This document shows, piece by piece, positions 23,161-34,600 of a stretch of 64,000 nucleotides of DNA. The position numbers were made by a program, and so were the translations under genes. Numbering within the stretch: the first letter of the stretch is position 1; each line of letters opens with the position of its first letter. Location: positions 9,359,607-9,423,606 of the forward strand of contig JAVLUZ010000142.1 in the NCBI GenBank assembly GCA_036768485.1, written 5' to 3'. The notes beneath the pieces are model-generated. The model was not told the origin of the DNA and searched no databases. It saw only the letters and a program-made list of their open reading frames with translations. The stretch comes from Mermis nigrescens. Taxonomy: Eukaryota; Nematoda; Enoplea; Mermithida; Mermithidae.

Positions 23161-23738
23161 TGTGCTATTTTTACGTGTTTTTTGTTGCTAAAATGATAGA
23201 AAACCATCAATCGGATAAAAAATTTAAATAAAAGAGAAAAAAGAAAAATAAAGAAAACATAGATGAAAAATTAAACATATGAGTTTTCAGCACTCAATCC
23301 ATTGTGTCAGTCTCAGCTTGATCAAAAGCTGTTATTTCTGGTAGAAATAACACACGATTAGTCTGATAAGCTGTAGAACTAAATAGATGTAAAGAAATAA
23401 AATGATTGCACAAAGATCACATCGTAAATCGCTAAGCACTCATGAACTATGACTGAATAACAATAATTTTGTCTGATAAGCTGTAGAACCTCCATAGGTG
23501 TACAAGAAATGAAATGAGTGCACCTCAAGTTGAAAATGGATAACATACATAAATGAGAGAAGGTAGACAGACACATAAGATAAAATGGCTACGCCTCTAT
23601 GAACTATAAATATGTAATATGATTCGATCCAAGAGAATGAATAACATACATAAATGAGAGAAGGCAGGCATACCTTGTCTGAATAACACATATGTGTTAT
23701 GAACTGAAATCAAATGATTCTCGCTAAGGTACCGTCCA
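23160..23738. repeat. Inner end of left arm with ~120-bp direct repeats
   Basis: AT-rich. Two related blocks share GTCTGATAAGCTGTAGAAC (about 23359 and 23470), and two blocks share ATAACATACATAAATGAGAG (about 23539 and 23641). These repeats make a mirrored 80-codon hydrophobic open frame in both arms (23440-23691 -, 23831-24076 +) that has an internal two-fold repeat. I regard it as a by-product of the DNA repeats. Confidence 0.6.
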
Positions 23739-23779
23739 ATGTTGATTTAAGCGCTAAATGTTGATTTAAGCGCTAAATG
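23739..23779. repeat. Asymmetric 41-bp centre of the palindrome
   Basis: Two exact 19-bp direct repeats of ATGTTGATTTAAGCGCTAA plus a final ATG separate the two arms. Each unit contains the near-palindrome TTAAGCGCTAA. The flanking arms end in GGTACCGTCCA and TGGACGGTACC. The spacer is directional, unlike everything around it. Confidence 0.9.
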
Positions 23780-26044
23780 TGGACGGTACCTTAGCGAGAA
23801 TCATTTTGATTTCAGTTCATAACACCATATGTGTTATTCAGACAAGAGGTGTGCCTGCCTTCTCTCATTTATGTATGTTATTCATTCTCTTGGATCGAAT
23901 CATATTACATATTTATAGTTCATAGAGGCGTAGCCATTTTATCTTATGTGTCTGTCTACCTTCTCTCATTTATGTATGTTATCCATTTTCAACTTGGGGT
24001 GCACTCATTTCATTTCTTGTACACCTATGGAGGTTCTACAGCTTATCAGACAAAAATTATTGTTATTCAGTCATAGTTCATGAGTGCTTAGCGATTTACG
24101 ATTTGATCTTTGTGCAATCATTTTATTTCTTTACATCTATGTAGTTCTACAGCTTATCAGACAAATCGTGTGTTATTTCTACCAGAAATAACAGCTTTTG
24201 ATCAAGCTGAGACTGACACAACGGGATTGAGTGCTGAAAACTCATATGTTTAATTTTTCATCTATGTTTTCTTTATTTTTTTCTTTTTTTCTCTTTTATT
24301 TAAATTTTTTATCCGATTGATGGTTTTCTATCATTTTAGCAACAAAAAACACGTAAAATAGCACACTTTCGAGAAAATATAAAAATTTTACAAAAAATTT
24401 TCACAACTTGAAAAAACAATTTTCACAATTCGACAAAAATATTTCACAACTTGACAAAAAAGCCGAAAATATTTCACAACTTGACAAAAATTTTTCGAAT
24501 CATACAAAAATATTTCACAAGTATACAAAAATATTCCACAACTTTACAAAAAATATATCACTGAAATAAAAAAGTTACTGAGAAAAAGCCAAAAATTCAT
24601 GATAATTGGCCCCCAAAAATCTTTGTACATTTTTTACACACAAAATTTTCGGTACTATTATATAGTACAGTAACGATTTAGTGTGGCAAAAACAGAGTTG
24701 TTCGACTTTTTGTAGTGTATTTTAGCTAATTTCTGGATTTCTGAGGGCTAAAATCACTTATAGTTGTCTCAAAACGGCGCGAAGCGCTGGAAAATTTGAC
24801 ATTTTTCCATTCAAAAAGCAATTTCTGACATTATAAAGATATATAGAACACACAATTACTCATTTCGGCAAAAAATTTTCACAACTTGACAAAAATTTTT
24901 CACAGCTTTACAAAAAATTTTGACAACTTAACGAAAATATTTCACAATTTGACAAAAATATTTCACAACTATACAAAAATATTCCACAACTTTACAAAAA
25001 TATATCACTGAAATAAAAAAGTTACTGAGAAAAAGCCAAAAATTCATGAAAATTGGCCCCCAAAAATCTTTGTACATTTTGTACACACAAAATTTTCGGT
25101 ACTATAGTATAGTACAGTAACGATTTAGTGTGGCAAAAACAGAGTTGTTCGACTTTTTGTAGTGTATTTTAGCTAATTTCTGGATTTCTGAGGGCTAAAA
25201 TCACTAATAGTTGTCTCAAAACGGCGCGAAGCGCTGGAAAATTTGACATTTTTCCATTCAAAAAGCAATTTCTGACATTATAAAGATATATAGAACACAT
25301 AATTACTCATTTCGGCAGAAAATTTTCACAATTTGACAAAAATTTTTCACAGCTTTACAAAAAATTTTCACAACTGGACGTAAATATTTCACAACTTGAC
25401 AAAAAAACCGAAAATATTTCACAACTTGACAAAAAATTTTCAAAACTTAACAAAAATATTTCACAACTGTACAAAAATATTCCACAACTTTTCAAAATAT
25501 ATCACTGATTGTTCTTCAATGGCAAAGTTTTCGGTAGTATACATGCATATGCGTGGGAGACGAGACATCATGCACCTATGCATTTAACATTTTTGATAGC
25601 TAATGAATGTTTAACTAGTTTATATAAATGTTTTAACATGCCTCTCCGCCACTGCAAATGCAGTGCCCGGTGCCAGGACGGGGACCTGGGCATGTATCGG
25701 CACCATTTTTGTTTTTTTTTGTTTTTTCTTGTTTTTGTTTTTTTGATTTTTTTTTCAACAAAACTATACCACCCGTGTTTCGACTACCCACCGGCACTTG
25801 CTCTTTTCAGGGAGATCCGGCAGGCAGGCGAGAACAAAACAAAATAGTAATCATGACCGCCATATGAACAAAACAAAATAAAATGACGTCTTGTCCGGTC
25901 ACACCGTTTTCGGACGGGTACCGGCCAGAGGAACGAAATAAACACGGGTACCGGCCAGAGGAACGAAATAAACAAAAAATGACGGTCAGAGGGTCAAATA
26001 ATAAAATAAGGCACGGGGGTAAACAAAAAACGTGCAGAAAAAGA

Positions 26045-29000
26045 CTAAAAGCCGTACGGCACGAGTAGAGAAATCGGGTTTTACGACACGTTTATTGTAA
26101 ACAATTTTATACTTCTTCGATGTGTCTTCTGTCACAATAGTGTGGTCGGGCAAGCGACGAATTTGCGGAAAATATACAACTTTTTCGACAATATTGTTGT
26201 CCTGTACAAACGTTTTGACCATTTTTAGTAAGGAGTGAAAGTTAATTCTTGTGGCAGTTGTTGATGAGAGTGTGAAGCCACGTACTTTTATATGGTAATA
26301 AAATTTACCATCTTTTGCTGAGCGTACCTTGTACGCGTAGTTTTTGGGGCCTCCGCTTACAAATTCTTCAATGTAGCTGCCCTCGCCATACTCCTTTAAT
26401 TCATCGGTCATATTTCCTAAATACGACCCTATAGGCACTTGATACTCGTCTTTTCCCAGTGTGCTCTTGAATATGACACTGTCTGTGTCAAAATATAATA
26501 CACGATCGCCTAGCTTTTCCAAATGTTCGTACAATCTGAGCCGCGCTTGAGTTGTTGTATAAGCTGCAAGCACGGGGTTTGTATTTCCCATCACATCGGC
26601 GAATTCGTCTTCCTTTGCATGTGTAACAGCCATCAGATTTTGGTTTATGGCGTTAATTGAGTAGATTACATTTGAAGGGTCGAAAATTAGGTCAAAGTAT
26701 GGTGCAGGGTCGGTGAAAAAGGACACTTTCGACATGTTATTTCTTTGCCCGAACTTTCCCCAGAAAGAGTTCAACATAAGTTTACTTAATGACCGAAGTC
26801 CTGGGTTTTTTGTAATTTTCGTAGCGTCTAGCTCGATTCCTTCATTATCTTTGTACTCTTGAACGTATCTTTCTTTGTCTTCCTCCGATTTCACCCATGA
26901 AGGCCATCCGTCAGATTCTTGTTTCAGTTTCATAAATTTATTGATATAGGAGGTGAAGAGGCCGCCGTTTGGGTTGTTTATTTTATCATATTGCTCTGTT
27001 TTTTCGTAGTGCCATATCTCATATATTTCCATTATTTTATAGCCCAATTCTAGCGCTTTGTATACTTCGAGCGTCACCCATGCTCCCACTATCGCACGCT
27101 CTTCATCATTGTGCTCGCATCTTGTTGTTTGATGCGATTCAGTGCATGTTCGGCATAGCGGAAAATATAACTTTTCGCCAAATCTATAGGGCAATAATGG
27201 ATGGTACAGATTACGGGGTGGAAGGATTTTTGCTTTAATTAGGCCTTCATAGGGTCGGCTTTGAGCTGTGATATTGGTAAAATTTTCAGTGAGAATTTGC
27301 GGGTGGCCTATAGGGTACAAGCCGTATTTATTTACGGTCGGGTATAAACTGCATATATCTGTGTACATTATATGCTCTAACGCTTCGCCGTTCTCATTGC
27401 GTTTTATTTTCTCGTATAACTTTATTGCGTTTGTGCGCCCACCATAAAACGCTTCTCTGGGGTCGAGTGGGTCAACAATCTTTATTGAATCGAAAAATTG
27501 TTTCATGACAGGATTTATTTTCAATTCCTGTCTTAATTCGCACTCCCAGAGTTCTATAACACTGTAGCCCTTGGCTTCAATTTCTTTGCGCCGTCTCACT
27601 GTGTTTTGAAAGGCTTCTTCGGCGGATGTTATTTGATCAGCCGTCATTTGCGTCCTTTTCTTCATACACTTAGGGCACCCGTGCCAGAAGCACCCGTTAA
27701 ATTCGTATACTGTATTTTCATGTAGGCCGTCTACGCGATAGTTGCCCACTTTTTGCTCGCCCATATTGCGTGCATGCCTGATGTTGATTTTATTCATTTC
27801 GCTCATCCACTTTAGCCATTTAATGGCTGTTATTGAGTGTTTTTCCATCCGCCTATACCCTCCGTGTGGTACAATGCCTATTGTTTTTGGCTTTAAGTAA
27901 GTTGACCGGAAAACTTTATTGCACGCGCTCGCTATTGTTAATGAGCACTCGAACGGATCCATTCCGGTCTCGGCTAGAAATAAATTGCGAAATTTAAGGC
28001 AGCATCGCCTTAAAATGTCGACGTCAGACTCGCAATAAGCCAAAAGTTCCGACTTAAAGTCGAAAATTTTCCCTTTTTGTTCGGCGTACCATTTTTGGAA
28101 GGCTTCTTTGTTTTTGGGACTCATGGTGGCTGGGGAATAGTACCACGCGTCTGGCCACTCACCCACATAGTTTTCGTTCGCCCTTGTGTTAAAGAGATGT
28201 GGGAAAAATCCTTTTTTGAGTTCAGGCTCATCGAAGGTTTTTGGCAGAGCGGATAGGGCCATGGGGAGAAAGTTGAAGGAATCGATTAGTTTTACAGACC
28301 CAGCACTCAGGCTCATGATTTCTAAGCCTTTTGTGATGATAGTGGGGGCAAGTGCTTGTTTGAAAAGGTATTTTAAGATGAAATGTCCGTCGAAACCTTT
28401 AGCGTTATGGGCGATTGCTATTGCGTTTTTGAGGCCAAACAGGTAATCACAAAACGCATCTGTACAATTGTCGCCGTAAAATATACGTCTATTTTCCCCG
28501 CATTTATCGCACTGTCCTAGCGGCTTTGCTATGCAATCTGTACAAACAGTGTGCGCTATACACAGATTGGGTTCGTGTTCAAGTCTTGAATTGCCACACG
28601 CTTTTTCTTGTCTGGTTTCGAAATCGAAAAACACGTATTTAGTCTTTTTCTTGTCATCCTTTTCTTCGGCTACAATTTGCATGTAACACTTGTGATCATT
28701 TATTGGCACGTCAGCTTTACACGTTTTGCAATAAAAGTGACCGCACTTATGCTTCTGTATTTTATCGGCTCTATTCATATGCCGCCCACAGTTTTTACAG
28801 AGCATCATTTGCTGACAAATCGATTTTTCGTTTTTTCCGACTTTTTTATGATTTTCAAAACACTTTCGACCCCTGAATAAACGATTACAGTCATTGCATT
28901 CCATGAGAGCTACGTTTGGGCAGGCAGGACCATGACAACAGGGACAAATTTTAGAACAACGATGTTCTCCCTTATCGTTATAGCCCTTATTGCAAGGTTC

Positions 29001-29944
29001 ACAAAAGTAACCACGGTTCATAAAGCCGGCCATACTGCCTATGACGTCAAAATGACTGTCGTGGTGATATAAGTGTATAACTTTTTCTGCGGGCGGCCCT
29101 TCAAACACTATGGCATTGCAAAAATCAGCACTAAAAACTTTTATTTGAAAATTTGGCATTGCAGCCTGCAATGCTTGCAGCTCGGGTATGCCACAAGGGC
29201 CCATCATGATCTTTAAGACCAGCTTTAGTCAAAAGTTCTAGCACTGCCTTGTGTTGTGCTTTTCTTTTCGCCGAATCACATCGGCACATATGTTTATATT
29301 TTGCTTTTAAAGTTATATCATCGGGCTTTTCCATGTGCAAGGCTCTTGCTTTTGCTACAACTAATGCTCTGGGTAAACATAAATCATCATTATTTTTAAT
29401 TCTGACGAAACATTTTTTCGCCTTCATTTCTTTTTCCAAATTTATGAACCGTCGTTTATGCTGACCTGAGCCACTCGGCGGGCTAACCTGTACTATTTTT
29501 ATGCGCGTTTCTGGTTCTTGCAGACGCACTTCTTCATTAGATTGTAGAATGCGTTCAATAGTGTGTACGATTTGCTCGCCTTTTATTTGTTCACCTTTTC
29601 GGAAAGGCACGATCGCCGGTTTTTAAGTGTTGGGTGTGTAAGTTGCAGACCCACCATGTCAGTCGTGTTAGAACCGTCCAGAATATGTGTGATGGCACTA
29701 TCGAAAATTTCGACCAAATTTTTTCCCAAATCGAGTCGGTCTAGATTTTTAAAGTTCAATGTGTATGCTCGCCCTTCGGTGTTGAAGCGTTTGATTTTTT
29801 GCGTTTCTGGCTCCCCCAGCTCATAAAAATCTTCTGGGGAAACCACTCATCCACAATTTCAAGGTCTTCCTCTCGCATTTCTTCATCAGACTCGTACCAC
29901 ATGTCTTGCGTTGAAAGGTCTTCCATTTCAATGTCAGAAGCCAT
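26045..29944 (-). pseudogene. polB: Protein-primed-type family B DNA polymerase, right copy, frameshifted
   Basis: Gene runs from ATG 29944-29942 to an expected TAG at 26045-26047. The exonuclease and polymerase half is a single open frame of over 1000 codons (up to 29207) with all motifs intact: FDFET near 28615-28630, AHNAKGFDGHF near 28380-28412, YCESDVD near 28020-28040, EFNGCFWHGCPKC near 27668-27706, TDICSLYPT near 27337-27368, KLMLNSFWGKFG near 26750-26786 and YFDTDS near 26478-26495. The N-terminal third is split by a one-base loss in a C-run (29836-29839), a one-base loss in an A-run (29620-29624) and a one-base gain (about 29205). A one-base gain near 26062 removes the normal stop and runs the frame on to 25986. 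None of these lesions is shared with the left copy. Homopolymer losses could be sequencing errors. Confidence 0.92.
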
Positions 29945-30002
29945 TTGAATAAGTAAAAACAAGAGCAGAAATTGAGTAGTTCAAAAGAGCAATAATTTTG
30001 GA

Positions 30003-30037
30003 GAATGATTTTTTCTTGCCTGCTCTCTCCTTTTATA
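30003..30037 (-). promoter_or_regulatory. Core promoter of right polB: TATA box and initiator
   Basis: TATAAAAG (complement of 30030-30037) and TCATTC (complement of 30003-30008) with the same spacing as in the left arm. The start codon is at 29944. Confidence 0.75.
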
Positions 30038-30413
30038 CCCTCTGAGATGAGACTATTTTTGGTATCAGTCAAACCGGAAATTTCCGGTTTTTTAAAATTT
30101 TTTGTTTTAAAAATAGAACCCATGATGACTCATCGTCTGCGAGTCAACCAAGATAGCTAAACTAAAACTGAACTAAAATTAGAACAGTAGCATGGGGGGA
30201 GGCTGCTAGCTAATTATGCAAATTAAAATTAATTGGCTCCGCCCGTCCTGGATAACCGACTGTGCATTGTTGGACGCTTCATGCCTGTACTTTCGTGCTT
30301 TATTGTGTAGTAGTATGACCCCATTGTAGACGCTTAGCGCCTCATGGAGTCTCTATGCTTAAGCATGTGCTATGCTTAAGCACGGAGGCGCTGAAGGGTC
30401 CAGCTTTACTACT

Positions 30414-31499
30414 ATTATCCTTGACAAAAGTGCTCCGATTTTTAGTTGACAATTTCGCCAACAATCTCAGCTTGTATGGGTAATATCGTCGATAATAATA
30501 AAACCTCACGCAGAAAGGTGGTTTGCTGGTCAGTTGTTAGCTGATGCAATTACAAATAGGTGATTTTTATGAAGCGCGCATAAGATATGCCCAATTGAGA
30601 TTTTCAGAGGAATGTGACGATGTGATGCTTTTTTGCGCAGAATGGAAGTGCACAATTTAAATCTGACCGAAATTTTGAAACGCTGCATATTTCAAGGATT
30701 CTTATCGACGTCATCAATCATTGAGCTGGAAGCAAAAGCTATGAAAATCGAAGAGCTCTAATTTTTAAAGCATGCTCTCAGTTTTAAGTATCTCAGGTCT
30801 GCAGCCGCCTCCTGTTATTTTGACGTCATCAAAAATAGAAATGATGACGCGATGACTGAACAAAAGCTGCGTCGAAAGCTTATTACGTTATGTATGAAGC
30901 AGTGCCTAAGAAGAATTCCGGTTTTCTTCAAACATTCTCGGTTAGCTAGAATTGAGCATATAATATGTCTACGCCAACATGGGCTCAAAGGAAGTCCAGC
31001 GAAGCCGGTAAGTATATCGTATACCTAGACGTTTCAATTAAATCCATGAGTATTTTTGATGGTTACTGGATTAGCAATATATGTACATATACATATATAC
31101 ATCAAAACCAGAATTTAAATTTTAATTGGAGACTTTAAAACCCACTCATATGCCAAGGTCTCGCGATTTTTCTACCTACTGCTTGATTTAAGCAAACCAA
31201 TTGTTTTTACTGGGGATATTGGAAAGAGATAAAAGAATAGAAAGTAAATCGATTAGAGAAAAAGTTTCAAGGCGGGTTCACAAAAAACGAAAATTTCAAC
31301 CAAAGTTGACATATGATTGACATACGACATTACTCGTTTAATATAAGCCAGATACCGCTACAATATTATAACTATTAGCTTTATAAATAGTAGAATATTC
31401 ATAACTAACAAAAGTGTCTAATTAAATATGCCAACCTGAAAAACTTAATGAAATGGTATAGATTACCGTACATTTGAGCTTAAGCAGTAAGTTTTGTAT
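30414..31499. other. Right flank of the palindrome
   Basis: AT-rich sequence with no gene recognised. It does not match the left flank, so the palindrome boundary is sharp at 30413. I looked for a missing TTLL exon here and saw none. Confidence 0.5.
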
Positions 31500-31507
31500 G
31501 TTACGTA

Positions 31508-31675
31508 CAGGCACGTAGCTGGCTCTCCTATTTTGGGGGGGGACAAACACCAATTTTGGGGGGTCTAAACCAAAAATAGCACAAAATAACGTGTAAAAAG
31601 TCCTATGTTTCCAAATTTTTCTGAATTTTTTGGGGGGTCCGGACCCCCCATTCCCCCCCCACAGCTACGTGCCTG
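31508..31675. mobile_element. Short hAT-like MITE with perfect ends
   Basis: A 168-bp element bounded by the perfect inverted repeat CAGGCACGTAGCTG/CAGCTACGTGCCTG and a perfect 8-bp duplication GTTACGTA (31500-31507, 31676-31683). The interior is G-rich on one side and C-rich on the other (GGGGGGTCTAAACC, GGACCCCCC). Looks recent. Confidence 0.92.
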
Positions 31676-34600
31676 GTTACGTATAGCTTTCACCTTCCAT
31701 GCTCGCTACAGAAATGCTTTCGAATTTAGGCTAAGCGAAATACGCTATCCAGAATATAATTGTAAAAATTACTGTCTCAGAAATATATTGTTTATTTTTT
31801 CTATTAAGTAAAACTGTGCAGCCACACAAAAAATCATCTCGACTCTTGGCCTCCAAAATGACGTTTGTAACTTGTGAAAAACGTCGTTGAAGAATGTACA
31901 TACATGATATGAGATGTAACAAGTCTTTTGTATTGGCAAAAGTTGTCGCTTTGAAAAAAGATTGGAAGTCGCTTAGAAAATGCAGCCAATAAATAGGTAT
32001 TATCCAGCCTTCCCTCCCGGCCATACTGGGTTTCGACCGTGCAGCTTTCCTGACTCATGATAAAAGTACCTAAATTTAGCTACAAGAACATCCTAATTTC
32101 CCACTGTGCCAGGACTTGCAACATTCCCGACTAATTCGTCTCGTTAAGTATTGAATTGGCTCCAAAAAACGAACGGCATATTGATTCTTATAACTTCTCC
32201 AATATGGACCAAATTAAACGCAGTTTGCTTTGTTCAGGAACGTACGAGATCCCTGTAAGAGTGTGGTAGAGTTTCTTTAGTGCAGATTGGGCTGCTGTTG
32301 GTCTACAATGAATTAAGCAGAAGTCGATTTGTTAGCCATGAAAGCATCTGCCAGAAGCAGTATTTGCCTTTGTAACCCTGTAACTTTACAGAATCTTAAG
32401 TCAGCTAAATGCAACTTCTCTTTTTAAAGCCCTTTTAATTGTCAATCACTCACTTAGTCTGCTTTACGGTATTTAATCTTGCTGCAAAATAAATGAACTT
32501 TAAATAAAGATTTAGCAAATGGGGCGCTTCGCTGCCCCATTTGCTAGAGCAACCTTTTTGTAAAATGGGTCGCTTCGCTCCCCATTCGCTGTTATCATAT
32601 ATTATTCTAATTTATTCCTTTTAAATTTTACTGCCTTCACTTCATTCATTCTGTAATTGTTATTGTTTGGCACCTCCCAGTCTTACAATTGATGTCAAAA
32701 TATATTCAAGAAGCTAAGCTTGCCTTTTGCTCAACAAATTAAATTATTTGTAAATCACCGTGTTCACCAAAATACTACATTTCAGCTAAGCAGATTTTTT
32801 TGATCACTTTACAACAACTGATTTTATTTTACTTATTCATTAATGTTTCTTGCTTCCTTTTCTGCCCGTACGACAACTAGGGGGCATTGTACATGCTCAT
32901 AAAAGTTTTCCTCATGGTAAACAAATGCAAAAAGTTCCATGCAAAATTATCCGCTAGAAGCAGAAATATTTGAATTTATATTAGCACTTTTTAAAGTCAA
33001 GCGTTTGCTGCTTTTGTTGCTTTACATCGAATCGCACGCATGCCAGTTTACACCATCAAAAACAGTATTCATAATTTAATATTTTGGCTTGCTGCGAACT
33101 CGATCTCAATGATTTATTATTTTTGTTACAATTCTTCGCAATTTCCTGTTAACCCGTCACCTATGTGTTTTATGTCGCCAGATCGTGCACTCTGAGTAGT
33201 TAATTCGGAATCAGAGGTCAAAGAAACCTCAAAGGCCAAATTTTGGAAGTAATATCCGAGCTGTGCTTCTGCTAAAAGACAAAAAGCCTCAATTTTATGG
33301 TATGGATAGGGTACGTTTGGGCTTCTGAATCTCAAAACCAATCCGTGAATTTTCTTCAAATTCCACAGTGAGGTTAACTATAACATAAATAAATAGTCGA
33401 AATTTAAATAAAATTTATTTGCCGCGATTCGGAATATTTAGAAAAATTTAGTTTAAAAAAAAACGTTTTTATTACGGTTTTTCGTCACTTTAAACTGCAG
33501 TGTAAAGTAGTTTACACCAGTCGATAGCGCAGTAAAAGTTGGTCAAGAGCAGCTCGACCAGCTTAATTGAAACTTTAGCACGTTTTTGCAGAGGGAATAG
33601 ACTCTTAGAAAAAAGCAAACCGCATTCAATTTGGTCAAGTATAAGAGAAGTTATAGGGATCAATATACCATCCGTTTTTTGAGCGACCCTGAATATATTC
33701 AGATTTTCTGGAATGCAAATAAGATATCTTGTAAAAAACTACGTCAAATCGTGGAGGCACAAGTGCTCTGATTATTTCGAGCACTTAAGAGAAAATTTTT
33801 GACTTTAATTCATTTTGGCCTTCAATTTTCTTTATTTTTCTCCCATGTGCATTTCTGCTTACATGCCACTGAGGCTTAGATTATGTCTGGCACCGTTATG
33901 AGCCCTCAAACAATCTGGAAATTCTCTCATTCATATCCTGGACAAGTAATAAGTGTGTAAGCAGCATTTTGAATTCACTGAAACGTGCATGTACATACGT
34001 ATATAAAGAAACGAATTTTCAATACAGATCGTCTCTTTCTTGCAAAAAACCTGCAGGAAATTCGTATATTCATTTACGCACCAAACGTCTCTTCTTTGGA
34101 CATGCCAAATGTCCGTTAAAATTTGCAGTTAGCTATATGATGTACATATTTTTTCTTAAGCGGGGGGTTTAAACCTAAAAACCCTGATTTTTTTCGTGTA
34201 ATATGCGGGAATCCACAAAAGAGAAAGTACCTATAGGATGTTACTAAACTATGGTCGGGAAGGCCACACAGTCGGGTAAGCAGCAAAGTCTGGAAGCATA
34301 CGAAGTATGCAGGTAGGAGGTTCTAAACTTTCAACAGTCAAAAAGACTGTATGGAAGAATCCTGCACAGTCGGAAAAAGAGAACACAATCTATATAGACG
34401 GTTGCAAGTATTGTTCAAAAAAGTCGTTTCCTTAAGTGTTGATTGTATATCATAGGTAGCGCGCTAGCGTAATATACTTGGGTACTCCCAACATATGTCT
34501 ATTTCCCTACAGCTATAACAGGACCTGGGAGGTTTCGATTTTTTCCAAAGATAGATAATAAAAAAGGCAATGAAGCTTTTTTTGGTTTTGTTACACTCGA

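Larger units (their letters stand above)
16802..23738 (+). repeat. Left arm of the palindrome
   Basis: About 6.94 kb, including a 270-bp MITE plus its 8-bp duplication absent from the right arm. Protein-level comparison of polB stretches gives roughly 97% identity to the right arm by eye. The outermost 150 bp is clearly more diverged (roughly one change per 8-10 bases). Confidence 0.9.
16802..30413. mobile_element. 13.6-kb palindromic element carrying two inward-facing polB genes
   Basis: Two long arms in inverted orientation surround a 41-bp spacer (23739-23779). Both arms start with AGTAGTAAAGC at the outer tip (left 16802; right, reverse complement, from 30413). They then share paired TGCTTAAGCA palindromes, a TATA/Inr promoter, a family B DNA polymerase gene, tandem repeats and the centre. 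Nothing else is encoded. Polymerase type and AG termini suggest derivation from a Maverick/Polinton or adintovirus-like element (established families; link inferred). The 6-mers at the boundaries (TTCGTC left, ATTATC right) do not match, so no clean target duplication is visible. The arms differ by point changes, indels and one MITE, so they have been separate for some time. Confidence 0.85.
23780..30413 (-). repeat. Right arm of the palindrome
   Basis: About 6.63 kb, the reverse complement of the left arm without the MITE. Order from the centre outward: short direct repeats, tandem ~440-500-bp units (about 24360-25505), A/T tracts, GC-rich tandem (about 25884-25980), polB (minus strand), promoter, terminal repeat with TGCTTAAGCA palindromes (about 30351-30380) and the tip at 30413. 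Confidence 0.9.

Noticed and set aside
23440..24076. Mirrored 80-codon hydrophobic gene near the palindrome centre
   Set aside because: Present in both arms simply because the arms are copies. The protein consists of a two-fold repeat caused by DNA direct repeats, and frame length differs between arms.
16802..30413. Palindrome as a sequencing or assembly fold-back artefact
   Set aside because: The arms differ by a MITE with its own target duplication, by non-shared indels and by a diverged 90-bp patch, which a fold-back of one strand would not produce. The directional hinge also argues against it.
16796..30419. A 6-bp Polinton-type target duplication at the palindrome boundaries
   Set aside because: The 6-mers TTCGTC (left) and ATTATC (right) do not match, so I do not claim integrase-mediated insertion.
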